Shown here one piece after another: positions 25,731 to 35,469 of a stretch of DNA of 64,000 nt; positions within the stretch are counted from its first letter, which is position 1, and each line of letters begins with the position of its first letter. Source of the stretch: Lentilactobacillus farraginis DSM 18382 = JCM 14108. Lineage in GTDB: Bacteria; Bacillota; Bacilli; Lactobacillales; Lactobacillaceae. Position numbers and translations under genes: made by a program. The notes under the pieces are model-generated. The model saw only the letters and a list, made by a program, of their open reading frames with translations, searched no databases and was not told where the DNA came from. The stretch is from the NCBI RefSeq assembly GCF_000583655.1, contig NZ_BAKI01000009.1:1-64000 (forward strand), read 5' to 3'.

Positions 25731-25757
25731 CATAGAAAAATGAAGAGGTGCAAACCA

Positions 25758-27432
25758 ATGGCGACTAATAAACGTGGTTCTCAAGCTTTAATTCAGTCAA
25801 TGATTAATCAAGGAATTAAATATGTTTTTGGCATTCCCGGCGCAAAGGTCGATCAATTATTTGAAGATTTGCAGTATAGCGATGATCCAAGGTACCCAAG
25901 CTAATTGTTGCCCGTCATGAACAAAACGCGGCTTTTATTGCAGCTGGGATTGGCCGTTTAACCGGCAAACCCGGAGTCGTTGCGACAACTTCCGGCCCGG
26001 GAGTTTCCAACCTGACTACCGGTTGATGACAGCAACTGCTGAAGGTGATCCGGTTATCGCACTTGGTGGCCAAGTACCACGAGACGATCTTTCAAGGCTG
26101 ACTCATCAAAGCATTCCAAGCAAAGAATTGATGAACTTCGCAGCTAAGAGCAGCACTGAGGTTCAAGACGCAAACAACCTTTCAGAAGCGTTTATGAATG
26201 CTTACACTGCGGCTGTTTCACCAAAAGCCGGTGCCGCGTTTATTTCGTTGCCGGCCGACGTTTTGGGTGATGAAACGACCCGACCGGTGATTAAGCCACT
26301 CACAAAGTCAGCCCCAAGCCGGGCTTCCGACGAGACGTTGGATACAATTATTGGTTTATTGAAGAAAGCCAAGTTACCAGTTATTTTAGCCGGCATGCGG
26401 GCATCTTCTGAGGAAGTGACAACAGCATTACACCGGTTACTGGGAAAAGTATCGCTTCCGGTTGTGGAAACATATCAGGGTGCCGGCATTATTTCTCATG
26501 AATTCGAAAACGATTTCTTCGGTCGAGTTGGCTTGTTTAGAAATCAAATTGGTGACACACTTTTAAAACAAAGCGATTTGGTTTTGGCAATTGGGTACGA
26601 TCCCGTTGAGTACGAAGCCCGAAATTGGAATGTTGAACACAACGATACCGTTATTAATTTGGATAGTGTTGCGCCGGAGTTAAGTAATGACTATCAACCC
26701 AATGTGATCGTGGAAGCAGATATTGCAGCTACGCTTTCAGCATTGACGGACAGACTGCCAGCTGATTACCGACTTGCTGATGATGCCGTTACCCACCTGG
26801 AGAAACTGAGGGCTGAGTTTGAGGCTGAAGGGTTGACTGAAACCAAGGCAAAACCGGGGACGATTCACCCGTTGACGATCGTAAATGAACTTCAAAAGCA
26901 AGTCGATGATGAGACAACCGTTACAGTTGATGTGGGCAGCCATTACATTTGGATGGCGCGTCATTTCCGAAGCTATCGCCCCCGTCATCTGCTATTCAGT
27001 AACGGCATGCAGACACTGGGTGTCTCACTGCCCTGGGCGATTGCAGCTAAACTGGTTCGGCCAAACGAAAAAGTGGTTTCCGTTTCCGGTGATGGTGGTT
27101 TCCTATTTTCCGGTCAAGAGCTTGAAACGGCGGTTCGCTTGAATCTGAACATTGTCCAGTTGATTTGGAATGATGGTTACTATGATATGGTTAAATTTCA
27201 GGAAGAAGCTAAATATGGTCGCGATGCCGGTGTCGAATTTGGACCGGTCGATTATGTTAAGTATGCGGAAAGTTTCGGTGCGACAGGATTGCGGGTTTCC
27301 GATCCAACTAAGCTTGGCGACGTACTTAATCAGGCCTTTAAGGCAGACGGTCCGGTAATTGTTGACATTCCAGTGGATTATAGTGATAACATTAAGTTGA
27401 AGTCTGCGTTATTAAAAGATATCTTAAACTAG
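25758..27432 (+). pseudogene. alsS: Catabolic acetolactate synthase, two frameshifts
   Basis: Condenses two pyruvate to alpha-acetolactate with thiamine diphosphate. Three frames add up to the whole enzyme: YVFGIPGAKVDQLFEDLQ (N-terminal, from ATG 25758 behind GAGGTG), then [20 protein letters not shown] (ThDP-activating Glu), then GDPVIALGGQVPRDD to the end with ThDP/Mg motif SGDGGFLFSGQELETAVRLN. One base is lost near 25891-25892 (G run) and one near 26023-26024 (T run). Restored length is 558 residues, as usual. It lies 17 bases before alsD. The intact alsD, and two indels in short runs, favour sequencing error or very recent loss. Confidence 0.88.
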
Positions 27433-27449
27433 GAATAGGAAGTTATAAT

Positions 27450-28160
27450 ATGGCGAAACATACAACTTTATACCAGCATGGAACGCTGGCATTACTGGTT
27501 CCCGGTCTTTTGAAGGGGACTATGACAATGGGAGATCTGCTGAAACACGGTGATACCGGAATTGGAACGGGTGAGGGCCTTGACGGTGAGCTGATCATTT
27601 TAAACGGTAAGCCTTACCAAGTTGCCGCCGACGGGAAGGTTAATGTTGTGCCGGATTCGTTTACAATGCCATTTGCCAATATTCACTATGCCCGTTATTT
27701 GCCTTTAGCCGAGTTGGAAAATGTTTCCCAGGATGATCTTAACGAGCAGATTGTTTCTTTAAGTAAAGCCGGAAATACCTTTTTTTCGGTTAAAATTACG
27801 GGAACGTTTTCGGACGTTAAAACTCGGGCTGTTAGAAAGTCAGAGCCGCCGTTTCATACGCTTGCCCAAACGGCCCGAAACCAGAGTATCTTTACCAGGG
27901 ATAAAGTTGATGGCACTTTAATCGGCTATTACTCGCCGGAATTGTTTGATGGTGCTGCGGTGGCCGGCTTTCATCATCATTTTTTGGCTGATGATCGAAA
28001 GTTTGGTGGCCACGTCTTAGACTTTCATCTGGATAAGGGTGAGGTTTCATATCAGCTGTTCGATACTTTTGAACAACATTTGCCGGTTAATGATAAACGA
28101 TATATGCAGCATGACTTTTCGTCTGATGATATTACAGAAAGCATCCATACGGCTGAATAA
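27450..28160 (+). CDS. alsD: Alpha-acetolactate decarboxylase
   Basis: Converts alpha-acetolactate to acetoin and CO2, disposing of pyruvate without acid. The 236-residue cytosolic protein has the zinc-binding cluster HHHFL near residue 172 with upstream GEGLDGELIILNGKPYQ and a conserved Glu and Arg set (KSEPPF). Length and motifs are canonical. It is the second gene of the alsS-alsD operon and ends 90 bases before a terminator. Confidence 0.95.
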   Translation: MAKHTTLYQHGTLALLVPGLLKGTMTMGDLLKHGDTGIGTGEGLDGELIILNGKPYQVAADGKVNVVPDSFTMPFANIHYARYLPLAELENVSQDDLNEQIVSLSKAGNTFFSVKITGTFSDVKTRAVRKSEPPFHTLAQTARNQSIFTRDKVDGTLIGYYSPELFDGAAVAGFHHHFLADDRKFGGHVLDFHLDKGEVSYQLFDTFEQHLPVNDKRYMQHDFSSDDITESIHTAE

Positions 28161-28250
28161 ATAAGCTGATAGCTATTCTGCCAGTAATATCTTAAGATTA
28201 TGGGTACTAAAATACACTAAAAATTATAATGATATTACTAAAAAATAGTT

Positions 28251-28284
28251 TTCGCTTCAAATACTGAAGCGAAGGCTTTTTTTC
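28251..28284 (+). terminator. Terminator of alsS-alsD
   Basis: TTCGCTTCA / TGAAGCGAA stem with a short loop, followed by GGCTTTTTTT. Confidence 0.85.
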
Positions 28285-28325
28285 GTGGCGAGAAAAAATA
28301 TTTGTCAGATAATAATATCTTACGG

Positions 28326-28427
28326 TTGATTTATCCGTACAAATGTTATAATATGCTATCATACAAACGATACAAGTTTATGAAATGTATAAGTGTTAAA
28401 GAATGACTAAATTTGTAAGCGTTGTTA
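28326..28427 (+). promoter_or_regulatory. Promoter region of the sugar transporter with a cre-like site
   Basis: TTGATT (28326-28331) and TATAAT (28347-28352) resemble -35/-10 elements, though only 15 bases apart. TGTAAGCGTTGTTA (28414-28427) matches most of the CcpA cre consensus and lies downstream of the start, where it would repress. The 28285-28562 gap holds no gene. Confidence 0.35.
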
Positions 28428-28562
28428 TAATAAGCGATGATTGAAAAGTCTTATTATAAAAGTAGTTGGAGATTTGTTTGATTTATTATGTAACCCCTTT
28501 CAATATCTGGATCAGGTAATTGGGATTAATTAAGAAATTTATTATGTATAGGAGAATTGAAA

Positions 28563-29951
28563 ATGGAAAATGCGACTGCTACAGAAAAGAAAATTTCAAG
28601 CAAGTTCATCTATTTCTTTGGTTCATTTGGTGGCATCTTGTTTGGATATGATATTGGTGTGATGACGGGAGCGCTACCTTTTCTGCAAATCGACTGGGGA
28701 CTCCAAAACGAAGCCGGAATTGTCGGCTGGATTACTTCCTCTGTGATGCTGGGTGCTATTTTTGGTGGCGCAATTGCCGGCCAGTTATCAGATAAACTCG
28801 GTCGTCGAAAAATGATTTTACTATCTGCGATTGTTTTCACCATCGGTTCCCTTCTTTCAGGGATTTCACCAAATAATCAGGGTGAATATTATTTAATTGC
28901 CGTTCGGGTATTCCTGGGGCTGGCTGTTGGAGCTGCTTCCGCGCTGGTACCAGCCTATATGTCTGAAATGGCGCCGGCCAAAGCACGTGGGAGTTTATCC
29001 GGACTTAACCAGACAATGATTGTGAGCGGCATGCTTTTATCCTACGTGGTTGATTTTCTGCTCAAAGACCTGCCTGAAAACTGGGCATGGCGATTAATGT
29101 TGGGCTTGGCTGCCGTTCCTGCTATTATTTTATTCTTCGGTGTTTATAAACTGCCTGAATCACCGCGTTTCCTCGTTAAATCAGGTCGTGAAGCTGATGC
29201 GCGGCGGGTTTTAACTTACATTCGGACTAATGATGATGAAATCAATGATGAATTAAAGCAAATCAAACAGACCGCAAATGAAGAAAAAATGGCCGCCCAA
29301 ACAACTTCCTGGGCAACTGTTTTTAGTGGCAAGTATCGTTATTTGGCCATCGCCGGTATCGGTGTTGCGGCTTTCCAACAATTTCAAGGGGCCAATGCAA
29401 TCTTCTATTACATCCCACTGATTGTTGAAAAAGCAACCGGTAAAGCTGCCAGCTCCGCTTTGATGTGGCCAATTATCCAAGGGGCCATTCTGGTTATTGG
29501 TTCACTGGTTTACATTGCGATCGCCGAGAAATTCAACAGAAGAACCTTATTGATCATGGGTGGTTCCGTAATGGGCCTGTCATTCTTGTTGCCGGCAATT
29601 TTGAATGTATTGATTCCAAATGCCAGTCCAATGATGATTGTGGTCTTCCTAAGTATCTACGTTGCTGCTTATTCATTCACTTGGGCACCATTAACCTGGG
29701 TTCTGGTCGGAGAAGTCTTTCCATTGGCAATTCGGGGCCGGGCTTCCGGTGCTGCTTCGTCAGCTAACTGGATCGGTTCATTCGCCGTGGGCCTATTGTT
29801 CCCGATTATGACCGCTCATATGCCGCAGGATGCCGTCTTCGCAATTTTCGGTGTCATCTGTCTACTGGGGGTTCTATTCATCCTGAAAGCCGTTCCTGAA
29901 ACTAAGGGCCGGACGCTGGAAGAAATTGAGGAGCAGGGAACTAATAAATAA
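28563..29951 (+). CDS. Sugar:H+ symporter, MFS sugar porter family
   Basis: A 462-residue, 12-helix importer of the AraE/XylE/GalP type. Signatures: FGYDIGVMTGALPF in helix 1, GQLSDKLGRRKMIL in loop 2-3, PAYMSEMAPAKARG after helix 4, PESPRFLVK at the end of helix 6, QQFQGANAIFYY in helix 7 and VPETKGRTLEEIE at the C-terminus. It probably takes up a pentose such as arabinose or xylose, or a hexose. Start ATG 28563 lies 8 bases after AGGAG; TTG 28557 is too close to it. Monocistronic. Confidence 0.93.
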   Translation: MENATATEKKISSKFIYFFGSFGGILFGYDIGVMTGALPFLQIDWGLQNEAGIVGWITSSVMLGAIFGGAIAGQLSDKLGRRKMILLSAIVFTIGSLLSGISPNNQGEYYLIAVRVFLGLAVGAASALVPAYMSEMAPAKARGSLSGLNQTMIVSGMLLSYVVDFLLKDLPENWAWRLMLGLAAVPAIILFFGVYKLPESPRFLVKSGREADARRVLTYIRTNDDEINDELKQIKQTANEEKMAAQTTSWATVFSGKYRYLAIAGIGVAAFQQFQGANAIFYYIPLIVEKATGKAASSALMWPIIQGAILVIGSLVYIAIAEKFNRRTLLIMGGSVMGLSFLLPAILNVLIPNASPMMIVVFLSIYVAAYSFTWAPLTWVLVGEVFPLAIRGRASGAASSANWIGSFAVGLLFPIMTAHMPQDAVFAIFGVICLLGVLFILKAVPETKGRTLEEIEEQGTNK

Positions 29952-30040
29952 AAACGTTCTTAACGTACCTCAAGATTCATTTGATTTATAATTGCAAAAA
30001 CTCGGGGGTTTCTGACATTTCACCACCTCGTTAAGATTAA

Positions 30041-30090
30041 AAAGTTGGCTGATTTCAAACTTCACGTTTGATTCAGCCAACTTTATTTTT
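30041..30090. terminator. Bidirectional terminator between convergent genes
   Basis: AAAGTTGGCTGA (30041-30052) is inverted at 30073-30084, flanked by A and T runs on either side. It overlaps the stop of the minus-strand gene ending at 30083. Confidence 0.8.
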
Positions 30091-30373
30091 TGCTGCCAAA
30101 TTGAATAAAAACCATTATTAGGAAAAAAATACCAAAAATGATAGCCGAAACACTGATAATAATTGTCGAAACGAGATCATAGAAGGGCTGGATCAGAAAA
30201 TAAACGCCGATACCGTTTGAAAACAAACCAGCCAACACCAAGTAAACTGAGAGTGCAGCAAATAAACATTGGTGCGTAAGATAGCTGAATTTTTGAAGTG
30301 CATACCAAATGATCAACCCGCTGAAAATAATTCCCAACAATAGGTAGAAATTTGGATCGTGCCAGATAGTCAC
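30083..30373 (-). CDS. Small membrane protein, 96 residues
   Basis: Three hydrophobic helices (about 9-26, 34-52, 64-90) and a short charged tail (FGSKK). No family recognised. Start ATG 30373, with GGAG 8 bases upstream. It lies 21 bases downstream of the DJ-1 gene and is probably co-transcribed with it. Confidence 0.65.
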   Translation of the reverse strand: MTIWHDPNFYLLLGIIFSGLIIWYALQKFSYLTHQCLFAALSVYLVLAGLFSNGIGVYFLIQPFYDLVSTIIISVSAIIFGIFFLIMVFIQFGSKK

Positions 30374-30394
30374 GAGAACAACTCCTTAAACAAC

Positions 30395-31081
30395 TTATTT
30401 AAGCAGATTTTTGATAACGGCTTCGCCAACCGCTGTCGCTGAATTAGGGTTTTGACCGGTAATCAAATGACTGTCAACGACGACGTTGGCTTTGAACGGC
30501 TCCCCCTTGACGAAGTCCGCGCCGGCTTTTTTTAATTCGTCTTCCGGCAAGAATTTGATTTCACTGGTTAATCCGTTAAGGGCTTCCTCGTCGTTGGTAA
30601 AACTGGTTAGCTTTCGATTGGTCGTAAAATGCTTGCCATCTTTTGTCCGCATTGCCAAAAGGGCGGTTGTTCCAACGCAGTTTGCTGCCACAATGCCACC
30701 ATTGGCAATAATTTGTTGGGCTGTCTTGGCTAATGGTTTATTTTCGGGAAAGTCCCACATGGCCCCATGGCCGCCGGCAAAATAAATGACCTGATAATCA
30801 TCGGGATTAATTTCTGCCGGGCTTAGTGAAGCGGCTAAATGTTGATTTCGAAAAAAATTATCCAGATAAAAATGCCAATCAATTTCGTCCATATTATCAC
30901 CGGAAAGGCATAGCGGATCCAAAGGAATATAACCACCGGTTGGGCTTGCGTAGTCAACCTGGATTTCGTTATCCTGCATCACTTGGTCAAAATGGGTTGC
31001 TTCACGCAGCCATAGACCAGTTGCCCGGTTGACGTTATCGAATTTGGGAATATTTGTTGCCACAATTAAAGCTTTTGTCAT
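30395..31081 (-). CDS. DJ-1/PfpI superfamily protein (Hsp31-like)
   Basis: A 228-residue cytosolic protein of the class I glutamine amidotransferase-like fold, in the branch of Hsp31/YajL-type glyoxalases and chaperones. FAGGHGAMWDFPEN (acidic residue and oxyanion region) and the nucleophile elbow AANCVGTTALL are visible. The usual CHG of this family is CVG here, so the elbow Cys is kept but the following His is Val. Start ATG 31081 follows GAGGTA by 9 bases. A role in handling reactive carbonyls is likely, but the His change may alter activity. Confidence 0.85.
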   Translation of the reverse strand: MTKALIVATNIPKFDNVNRATGLWLREATHFDQVMQDNEIQVDYASPTGGYIPLDPLCLSGDNMDEIDWHFYLDNFFRNQHLAASLSPAEINPDDYQVIYFAGGHGAMWDFPENKPLAKTAQQIIANGGIVAANCVGTTALLAMRTKDGKHFTTNRKLTSFTNDEEALNGLTSEIKFLPEDELKKAGADFVKGEPFKANVVVDSHLITGQNPNSATAVGEAVIKNLLK

Positions 31082-31342
31082 AAATTGAATTACCTCACTT
31101 CGGAATGGTAATAAGCGAACTGAACATATCACATATGTATTTTAGATCTTTTGAGTAATAGCGCAAGGATAGTTTGCCCACAATTAAAATGCGAAAGGGC
31201 ATTGGCGATTATGGCGAAGATATGTTACTATCAACACAGCTCATTATAATTGTTTATAGAAAGTTAACTAATAATCAATTATCACGAGCTCGGATAAACT
31301 ATCTGACTAGGTGTGTAAACAGGATTTTGAATGGAGGAAAAC

Positions 31343-32261
31343 ATGGCAGATACAATTTTAGATGTTGAGGGGCTGAATAAGAACTTTGGTTCTAAAAAGG
31401 TCTTAAAAAAACGTCTCTTTTTCTGTTGAAAAGGGACATATTGTCGGCTTGGTTGGTCCCAACGGAGCCGGGAAATCAACAATCATGAAAGCAATTCTGG
31501 GTTTGTTTAATTATCCAAGCGGCAAAATTACAATTGATGGTCAACCGGTTTCTCAAACCAGCCATCAAGCCTTGGAGAAAGTCGGGGCATTGATTGAGTA
31601 TCCCGGCATCTATCCGTTTTTAAGCGGCTTACAGCATTTGGAACTTTTCTCAAACGACGGCGTTTCCAAGCAACAGGTCATGGAGATTGTCGATAAGATG
31701 AAGATGGGCTCATACATAAAGAGAAAGGCAAAGACCTATTCTCTTGGAATGAAACAAAAATTGGGGATCGCGTTGGCATTGGTTAACCACCCCGAATTTG
31801 TCATTCTTGATGAGCCGATGAATGGTTTGGATCCGCAAGCCAATAAAGATTTGCGGACAATTATTATGGACTTGGCCAAACAGGGGACTACTTTCTTGAT
31901 TTCCAGTCATATTTTGAGTGAGTTGGAAAAATTAATTGATGATTTGGTCGTAATTGATAAGGGACAAATTGTTTATCGTGGTGATATGGCTACGTTAGAA
32001 AGTGACAGTACCCGCTCGATGGTTCTTCAGACTTCTGATAACGATAAAGCCAAAGATATTTTAACGCAAAACGGGTATCAGTTAATTGATTCCGATGAGG
32101 GGCATATCAGTATCGTCGAGGATGAAAAAACCAAGATGGCTGATATTATCAAACTGCTTTCGACCAACGATATTGAAATTGAGGATGTTAAGCACGTTCA
32201 CAGTGATCTTGAGACCTCATTGCTTAATCTGTTGCAGAACGACAAGGTAAAGGAGGGCTAA
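31343..32261 (+). pseudogene. ABC transporter ATP-binding protein (BcrA-like), frameshifted
   Basis: The ATPase of a two-component ABC-2 exporter like those giving bacitracin or lantibiotic resistance. From ATG 31343 (behind GGAGGA) the frame reads ADTILDVEGLNKNFGSKKVLK and then stops because the A run at 31405-31411 has seven A; with six, NVSFSVEKGHIVGLVGPNGAGKST follows. Later motifs: signature YSLGMKQ, Walker B VILDEPMNGLDP and switch His ISSHILSELE; a C-terminal domain of about 90 residues follows. Corrected length 305. This is the only gain, not loss, among the indels here. Seven bases before its permease. Confidence 0.88.
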
Positions 32262-32268
32262 AGGGATT

Positions 32269-33042
32269 ATGGTAACGTTAGTAAAACAGGAACTGTTTAA
32301 ATTAGTCCACAAGAAGAGCACTTGGATAACGTCGGTACTGATGTTGGTAATTATGACGATCTATGCTTTTATTGCTCGAAATAACGCAAATACGTTTGAC
32401 CCCAAGGCAATTTATATTGGCTTGTTTACCGGGATGACGTGGGTGGTTTTCTTCATGATTGCCGCTTCCAGCTCCATTATCTCGATGGAGTTTCAGTATG
32501 GGACAATCAAGGAACTACTCTATCGGAAGTATTACCGCGGCGAAATTTTGGTAAGTAAATGGATTACCATGTTTTTGTATTCGGTTTACTTCATGCTGTT
32601 GGCTTTTGTTTACGCTCTTATCCTGAAAGTTACGGTGCTGAACAGTAATTTCCAGTTGAGTGAAAACTATGGTTACAAGCACAGCATTCTAACGACGACC
32701 ATTTATACGTCATTGGCACAATTTGTTTCTCTCTGGCTGATTCTAAGCCTGGTGTTGTTGCTGGCCAATCTCTTTAAGAGTTCGGCAGCGGCCATTTCCG
32801 TTGGTATTATCGGCTATTTTGCGATTAGTATTATTTCATCGCTGTTGGCTATTGTAATTAAAAAATGGACTTGGTTGAAGTGGAATCCGTTAAATATGAT
32901 GAATTACCCTAACCAAGTAGCCAGTCCAAGCTTAAAGCATATCACCCTTTTGTCGACAAATGAATTATTGATCGGTAGTTTGGTTTATATGGCTATCTTC
33001 TTGGGAATCAGCTATGTTGTTTTCAAACGACGAAGCGTATAG
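32269..33042 (+). CDS. ABC-2 type permease (BcrB-like)
   Basis: The 257-residue membrane partner of the ATPase just upstream, with six predicted helices: about 19-36, 55-75, 103-127, 145-170, 177-200 and 231-252. N-terminal LVKQELFKLVHKKSTW and SSIISMEFQYGTIKELLYRK are typical of this family, the second being the coupling-helix region. It probably expels or removes a membrane-active peptide. A terminator follows. Confidence 0.85.
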   Translation: MVTLVKQELFKLVHKKSTWITSVLMLVIMTIYAFIARNNANTFDPKAIYIGLFTGMTWVVFFMIAASSSIISMEFQYGTIKELLYRKYYRGEILVSKWITMFLYSVYFMLLAFVYALILKVTVLNSNFQLSENYGYKHSILTTTIYTSLAQFVSLWLILSLVLLLANLFKSSAAAISVGIIGYFAISIISSLLAIVIKKWTWLKWNPLNMMNYPNQVASPSLKHITLLSTNELLIGSLVYMAIFLGISYVVFKRRSV

Positions 33043-33072
33043 ACGCGATCGTCTTTAAATTCAAATAAGTTC

Positions 33073-33116
33073 AAAATCGTCAGCCACTGAAACGGTGCCT
33101 GGCGATTTTTTGTTAT
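33073..33116 (+). terminator. Terminator of the BcrAB-like operon
   Basis: AAAATCG...CGATTTT stem with inner GCCAC/GGTGCC pairing, followed by TTTTTTGTT. Confidence 0.75.
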
Positions 33117-33136
33117 GAAGTTGTTAACAATTCAAT

Positions 33137-33185
33137 AGCACAACATATAGTGCTTCGTGTTCCTATAACACATATATATTGTGTT
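33137..33185 (+). promoter_or_regulatory. Tandem NrdR boxes upstream of nrdD
   Basis: AGCACAACATATAGTGCT (33137-33154) and AACACATATATATTGTGTT (33167-33185) are imperfect palindromes close to the NrdR-box consensus ACACwATATmTTGwGT. Their centres are about 31 bases apart, three helical turns, the usual arrangement for cooperative NrdR binding. They lie 83 bases before nrdD. Confidence 0.85.
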
Positions 33186-33267
33186 TTAAAGGCTGTTTTT
33201 CAAAAATTTTTTCGCTATACTAAACAATGTTAACTAAATTTTCGAGTTTATCAAAGGAAGGGATTCT

Positions 33268-35469
33268 ATGGATTACGTTAAGACGGAAAAATCAATTCAG
33301 GATAATATCGACCTTCGTCGTCTGACTGTGATCAAGGCTGACGGTGAAAGAAGTCGTTTTTACCCTTATAAGATTAATTTGGCCATCGCGGCATTAACTG
33401 ATGAAAAGGCTGTTCAAGCTGAATTAAGACAACGCGTCTTTGAGCGGTTGTCCGGATTTGAACAGGAAGTTGATACCAAAGAAATCCGAACGATTTTTAA
33501 GGCAGTTCTCTCAGAGCTTGACCGTGGTGATTTGGTTGCCAGTTACGACAGCTATCGGCAAAAAGATGAAGCTAAATGGCGGGCTGCCGTTAACCCATCC
33601 ACCAAGCTGAATCAATTATTTGATAAAAGTGACACGGTCGTTCACGAGAATGCTAATAAAGACAGCAACGTTTTCAGTACCAGACGTGATCTGACGGCTG
33701 GGATGGTTGGCAAGTCCCTTGGCCTGACAATGATGCCGGAAACGGTTGGCAAAGCTCATTTACGCGGTGATATTCACTATCATGACTTGGATTATTCACC
33801 AATGACAGAAATGACTAACTGCTGCTTAATCGACTTTAAGGGCATGCTAAACAATGGATTTAAGATCGGGAATGCCGACGTTGAACCGCCCAAATCGATT
33901 CAAACCGCGACGGCCCAGATGTCCCAGATTATTGCCAATGTAGCTTCCAGCCAATATGGCGGTTGTTCAGCGGATCGGGCAGATGAATTGTTGGCGCCAT
34001 TTGCCAAGCTGAACTTTGAGAAGCATTTGGCTGATGCGAAACACTGGATTGCACCGGATAAACGGACGGCATTTGCCAAGGCCAAAACTAAAAAAGACAT
34101 TTATGACGCGATGCAGGCGTTGGAGTACGAAATCAACACGTTGTTTTCTTCTAATGGGCAAACACCGTTCACGACAATTGGTTTTGGGCTTGGAACTTCC
34201 TGGATCGAGCGGGAAATTCAAAAAGCCATTTTAAAGGTTCGGATTAAAGGATTGGGCAAACAGCACCGGACGGCTATTTTTCCCAAATTGATCTACACGC
34301 TAAAGCGTGGTTTGAACCTTAAACCATCAGACCCCAATTATGATATTAAGCAACTGGCGATTGAATGTGCCACCAAGCGAATGTACCCGGATATCCTCAT
34401 GTACGATAAGATTATTGAACTAACCGGCAGCTTTAAGGCGCCGATGGGTTGTCGCAGCTTTTTACAAGGATGGCGTGACGAGAATGGTCGGGAAGTTAAC
34501 AGCGGGCGGATGAACTTGGGGGTTGTCACCATTAATCTTCCAAGAATTGCCATCGAAGCTCATGGTGATAAAGCCGTTTTCTGGGAAATCTTACAGGATC
34601 GATTGGAAGTTGCCAAAAAGGGCCTGCTGAATAAGGTGGCCCGCTGTAAACAGGCTAAACCTAAGAACGCGCCCATTTTGTATCAGTATGGTGCTTTTGG
34701 GAAACGATTGAAGGATACCGATTCCGTAGATGAATTGTTTACCCATCGTCGAGCAACGGTTTCACTAGGGTATATCGGCCTGTATGAAGTGGGGACGGCC
34801 TTCTACGGCCCTAATTGGGAGCATAACCAAGAAGCACATGATTTTACCGTATCAATTGTTAAATGTCTGCACGACCACTGTGTAAAATGGGAAAATCAGT
34901 ACGATTACCATTTCAGTGTTTATTCAACACCAGCCGAATCATTAACTGATACTTTTTGCGAATTGGATACTGAAAAGTTTGGCAAAATTAAGGATATTAC
35001 GGCAAAGGAATACTATACCAACAGTTTTCATTACGATGTCCGGAAAAATCCGACACCGTTTGAAAAATTGGCATTTGAAGAGGCTTATCCCAAATACGCA
35101 GCTGGTGGGTTTATTCATTACTGTGAATACCCCAATTTGAAGCAGAATCCGGCGGCTCTGGAGGCTGTTTGGGATTGGGCTTATGACCATGTCGGTTATT
35201 TGGGAACCAATACATCGATTGATCACTGTTACAAGTGTGGTTTCGACGGTGATTTTAAGCCGACTGCCAAAGGATTCGAGTGCCCGGAATGTGGCAATCG
35301 GGATCCCAAGACCTGCGATGTGGTAAAGCGCACGTGCGGTTACCTTGGGAATCCACAGATTCGACCGATGGTTCACGGCCGACATGAAGAAATTGCATCA
35401 CGGGTTAAAAATATGAGGTTGGGTGATATTAACGATGACGGAAACGCAAAAGACCAGACTGCCAAATAA
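33268..35469 (+). CDS. nrdD: Anaerobic (class III) ribonucleoside-triphosphate reductase
   Basis: Reduces NTPs to dNTPs without oxygen, using a glycyl radical. Order in the 733 residues: N-terminal ATP-cone (VIKADGERSRFYPYKINLAI), the ten-stranded barrel with SSQYGGCSADRADELLAPF (active-site Cys), MGCRSFLQGW, then a C-terminal zinc site CYKCGF...CPECGN and the radical loop RTCGYLG with Gly691. All key residues are present. Start ATG 33268 follows AAGGAAGGG. Controlled by the NrdR boxes upstream; overlaps nrdG. Confidence 0.97.
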   Translation: MDYVKTEKSIQDNIDLRRLTVIKADGERSRFYPYKINLAIAALTDEKAVQAELRQRVFERLSGFEQEVDTKEIRTIFKAVLSELDRGDLVASYDSYRQKDEAKWRAAVNPSTKLNQLFDKSDTVVHENANKDSNVFSTRRDLTAGMVGKSLGLTMMPETVGKAHLRGDIHYHDLDYSPMTEMTNCCLIDFKGMLNNGFKIGNADVEPPKSIQTATAQMSQIIANVASSQYGGCSADRADELLAPFAKLNFEKHLADAKHWIAPDKRTAFAKAKTKKDIYDAMQALEYEINTLFSSNGQTPFTTIGFGLGTSWIEREIQKAILKVRIKGLGKQHRTAIFPKLIYTLKRGLNLKPSDPNYDIKQLAIECATKRMYPDILMYDKIIELTGSFKAPMGCRSFLQGWRDENGREVNSGRMNLGVVTINLPRIAIEAHGDKAVFWEILQDRLEVAKKGLLNKVARCKQAKPKNAPILYQYGAFGKRLKDTDSVDELFTHRRATVSLGYIGLYEVGTAFYGPNWEHNQEAHDFTVSIVKCLHDHCVKWENQYDYHFSVYSTPAESLTDTFCELDTEKFGKIKDITAKEYYTNSFHYDVRKNPTPFEKLAFEEAYPKYAAGGFIHYCEYPNLKQNPAALEAVWDWAYDHVGYLGTNTSIDHCYKCGFDGDFKPTAKGFECPECGNRDPKTCDVVKRTCGYLGNPQIRPMVHGRHEEIASRVKNMRLGDINDDGNAKDQTAK

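Noticed and set aside
34942-35385. 147-residue minus-strand ORF in nrdD
   Set aside because: Lies fully within the conserved zinc and glycyl radical region of nrdD; no ribosome site or known motifs.
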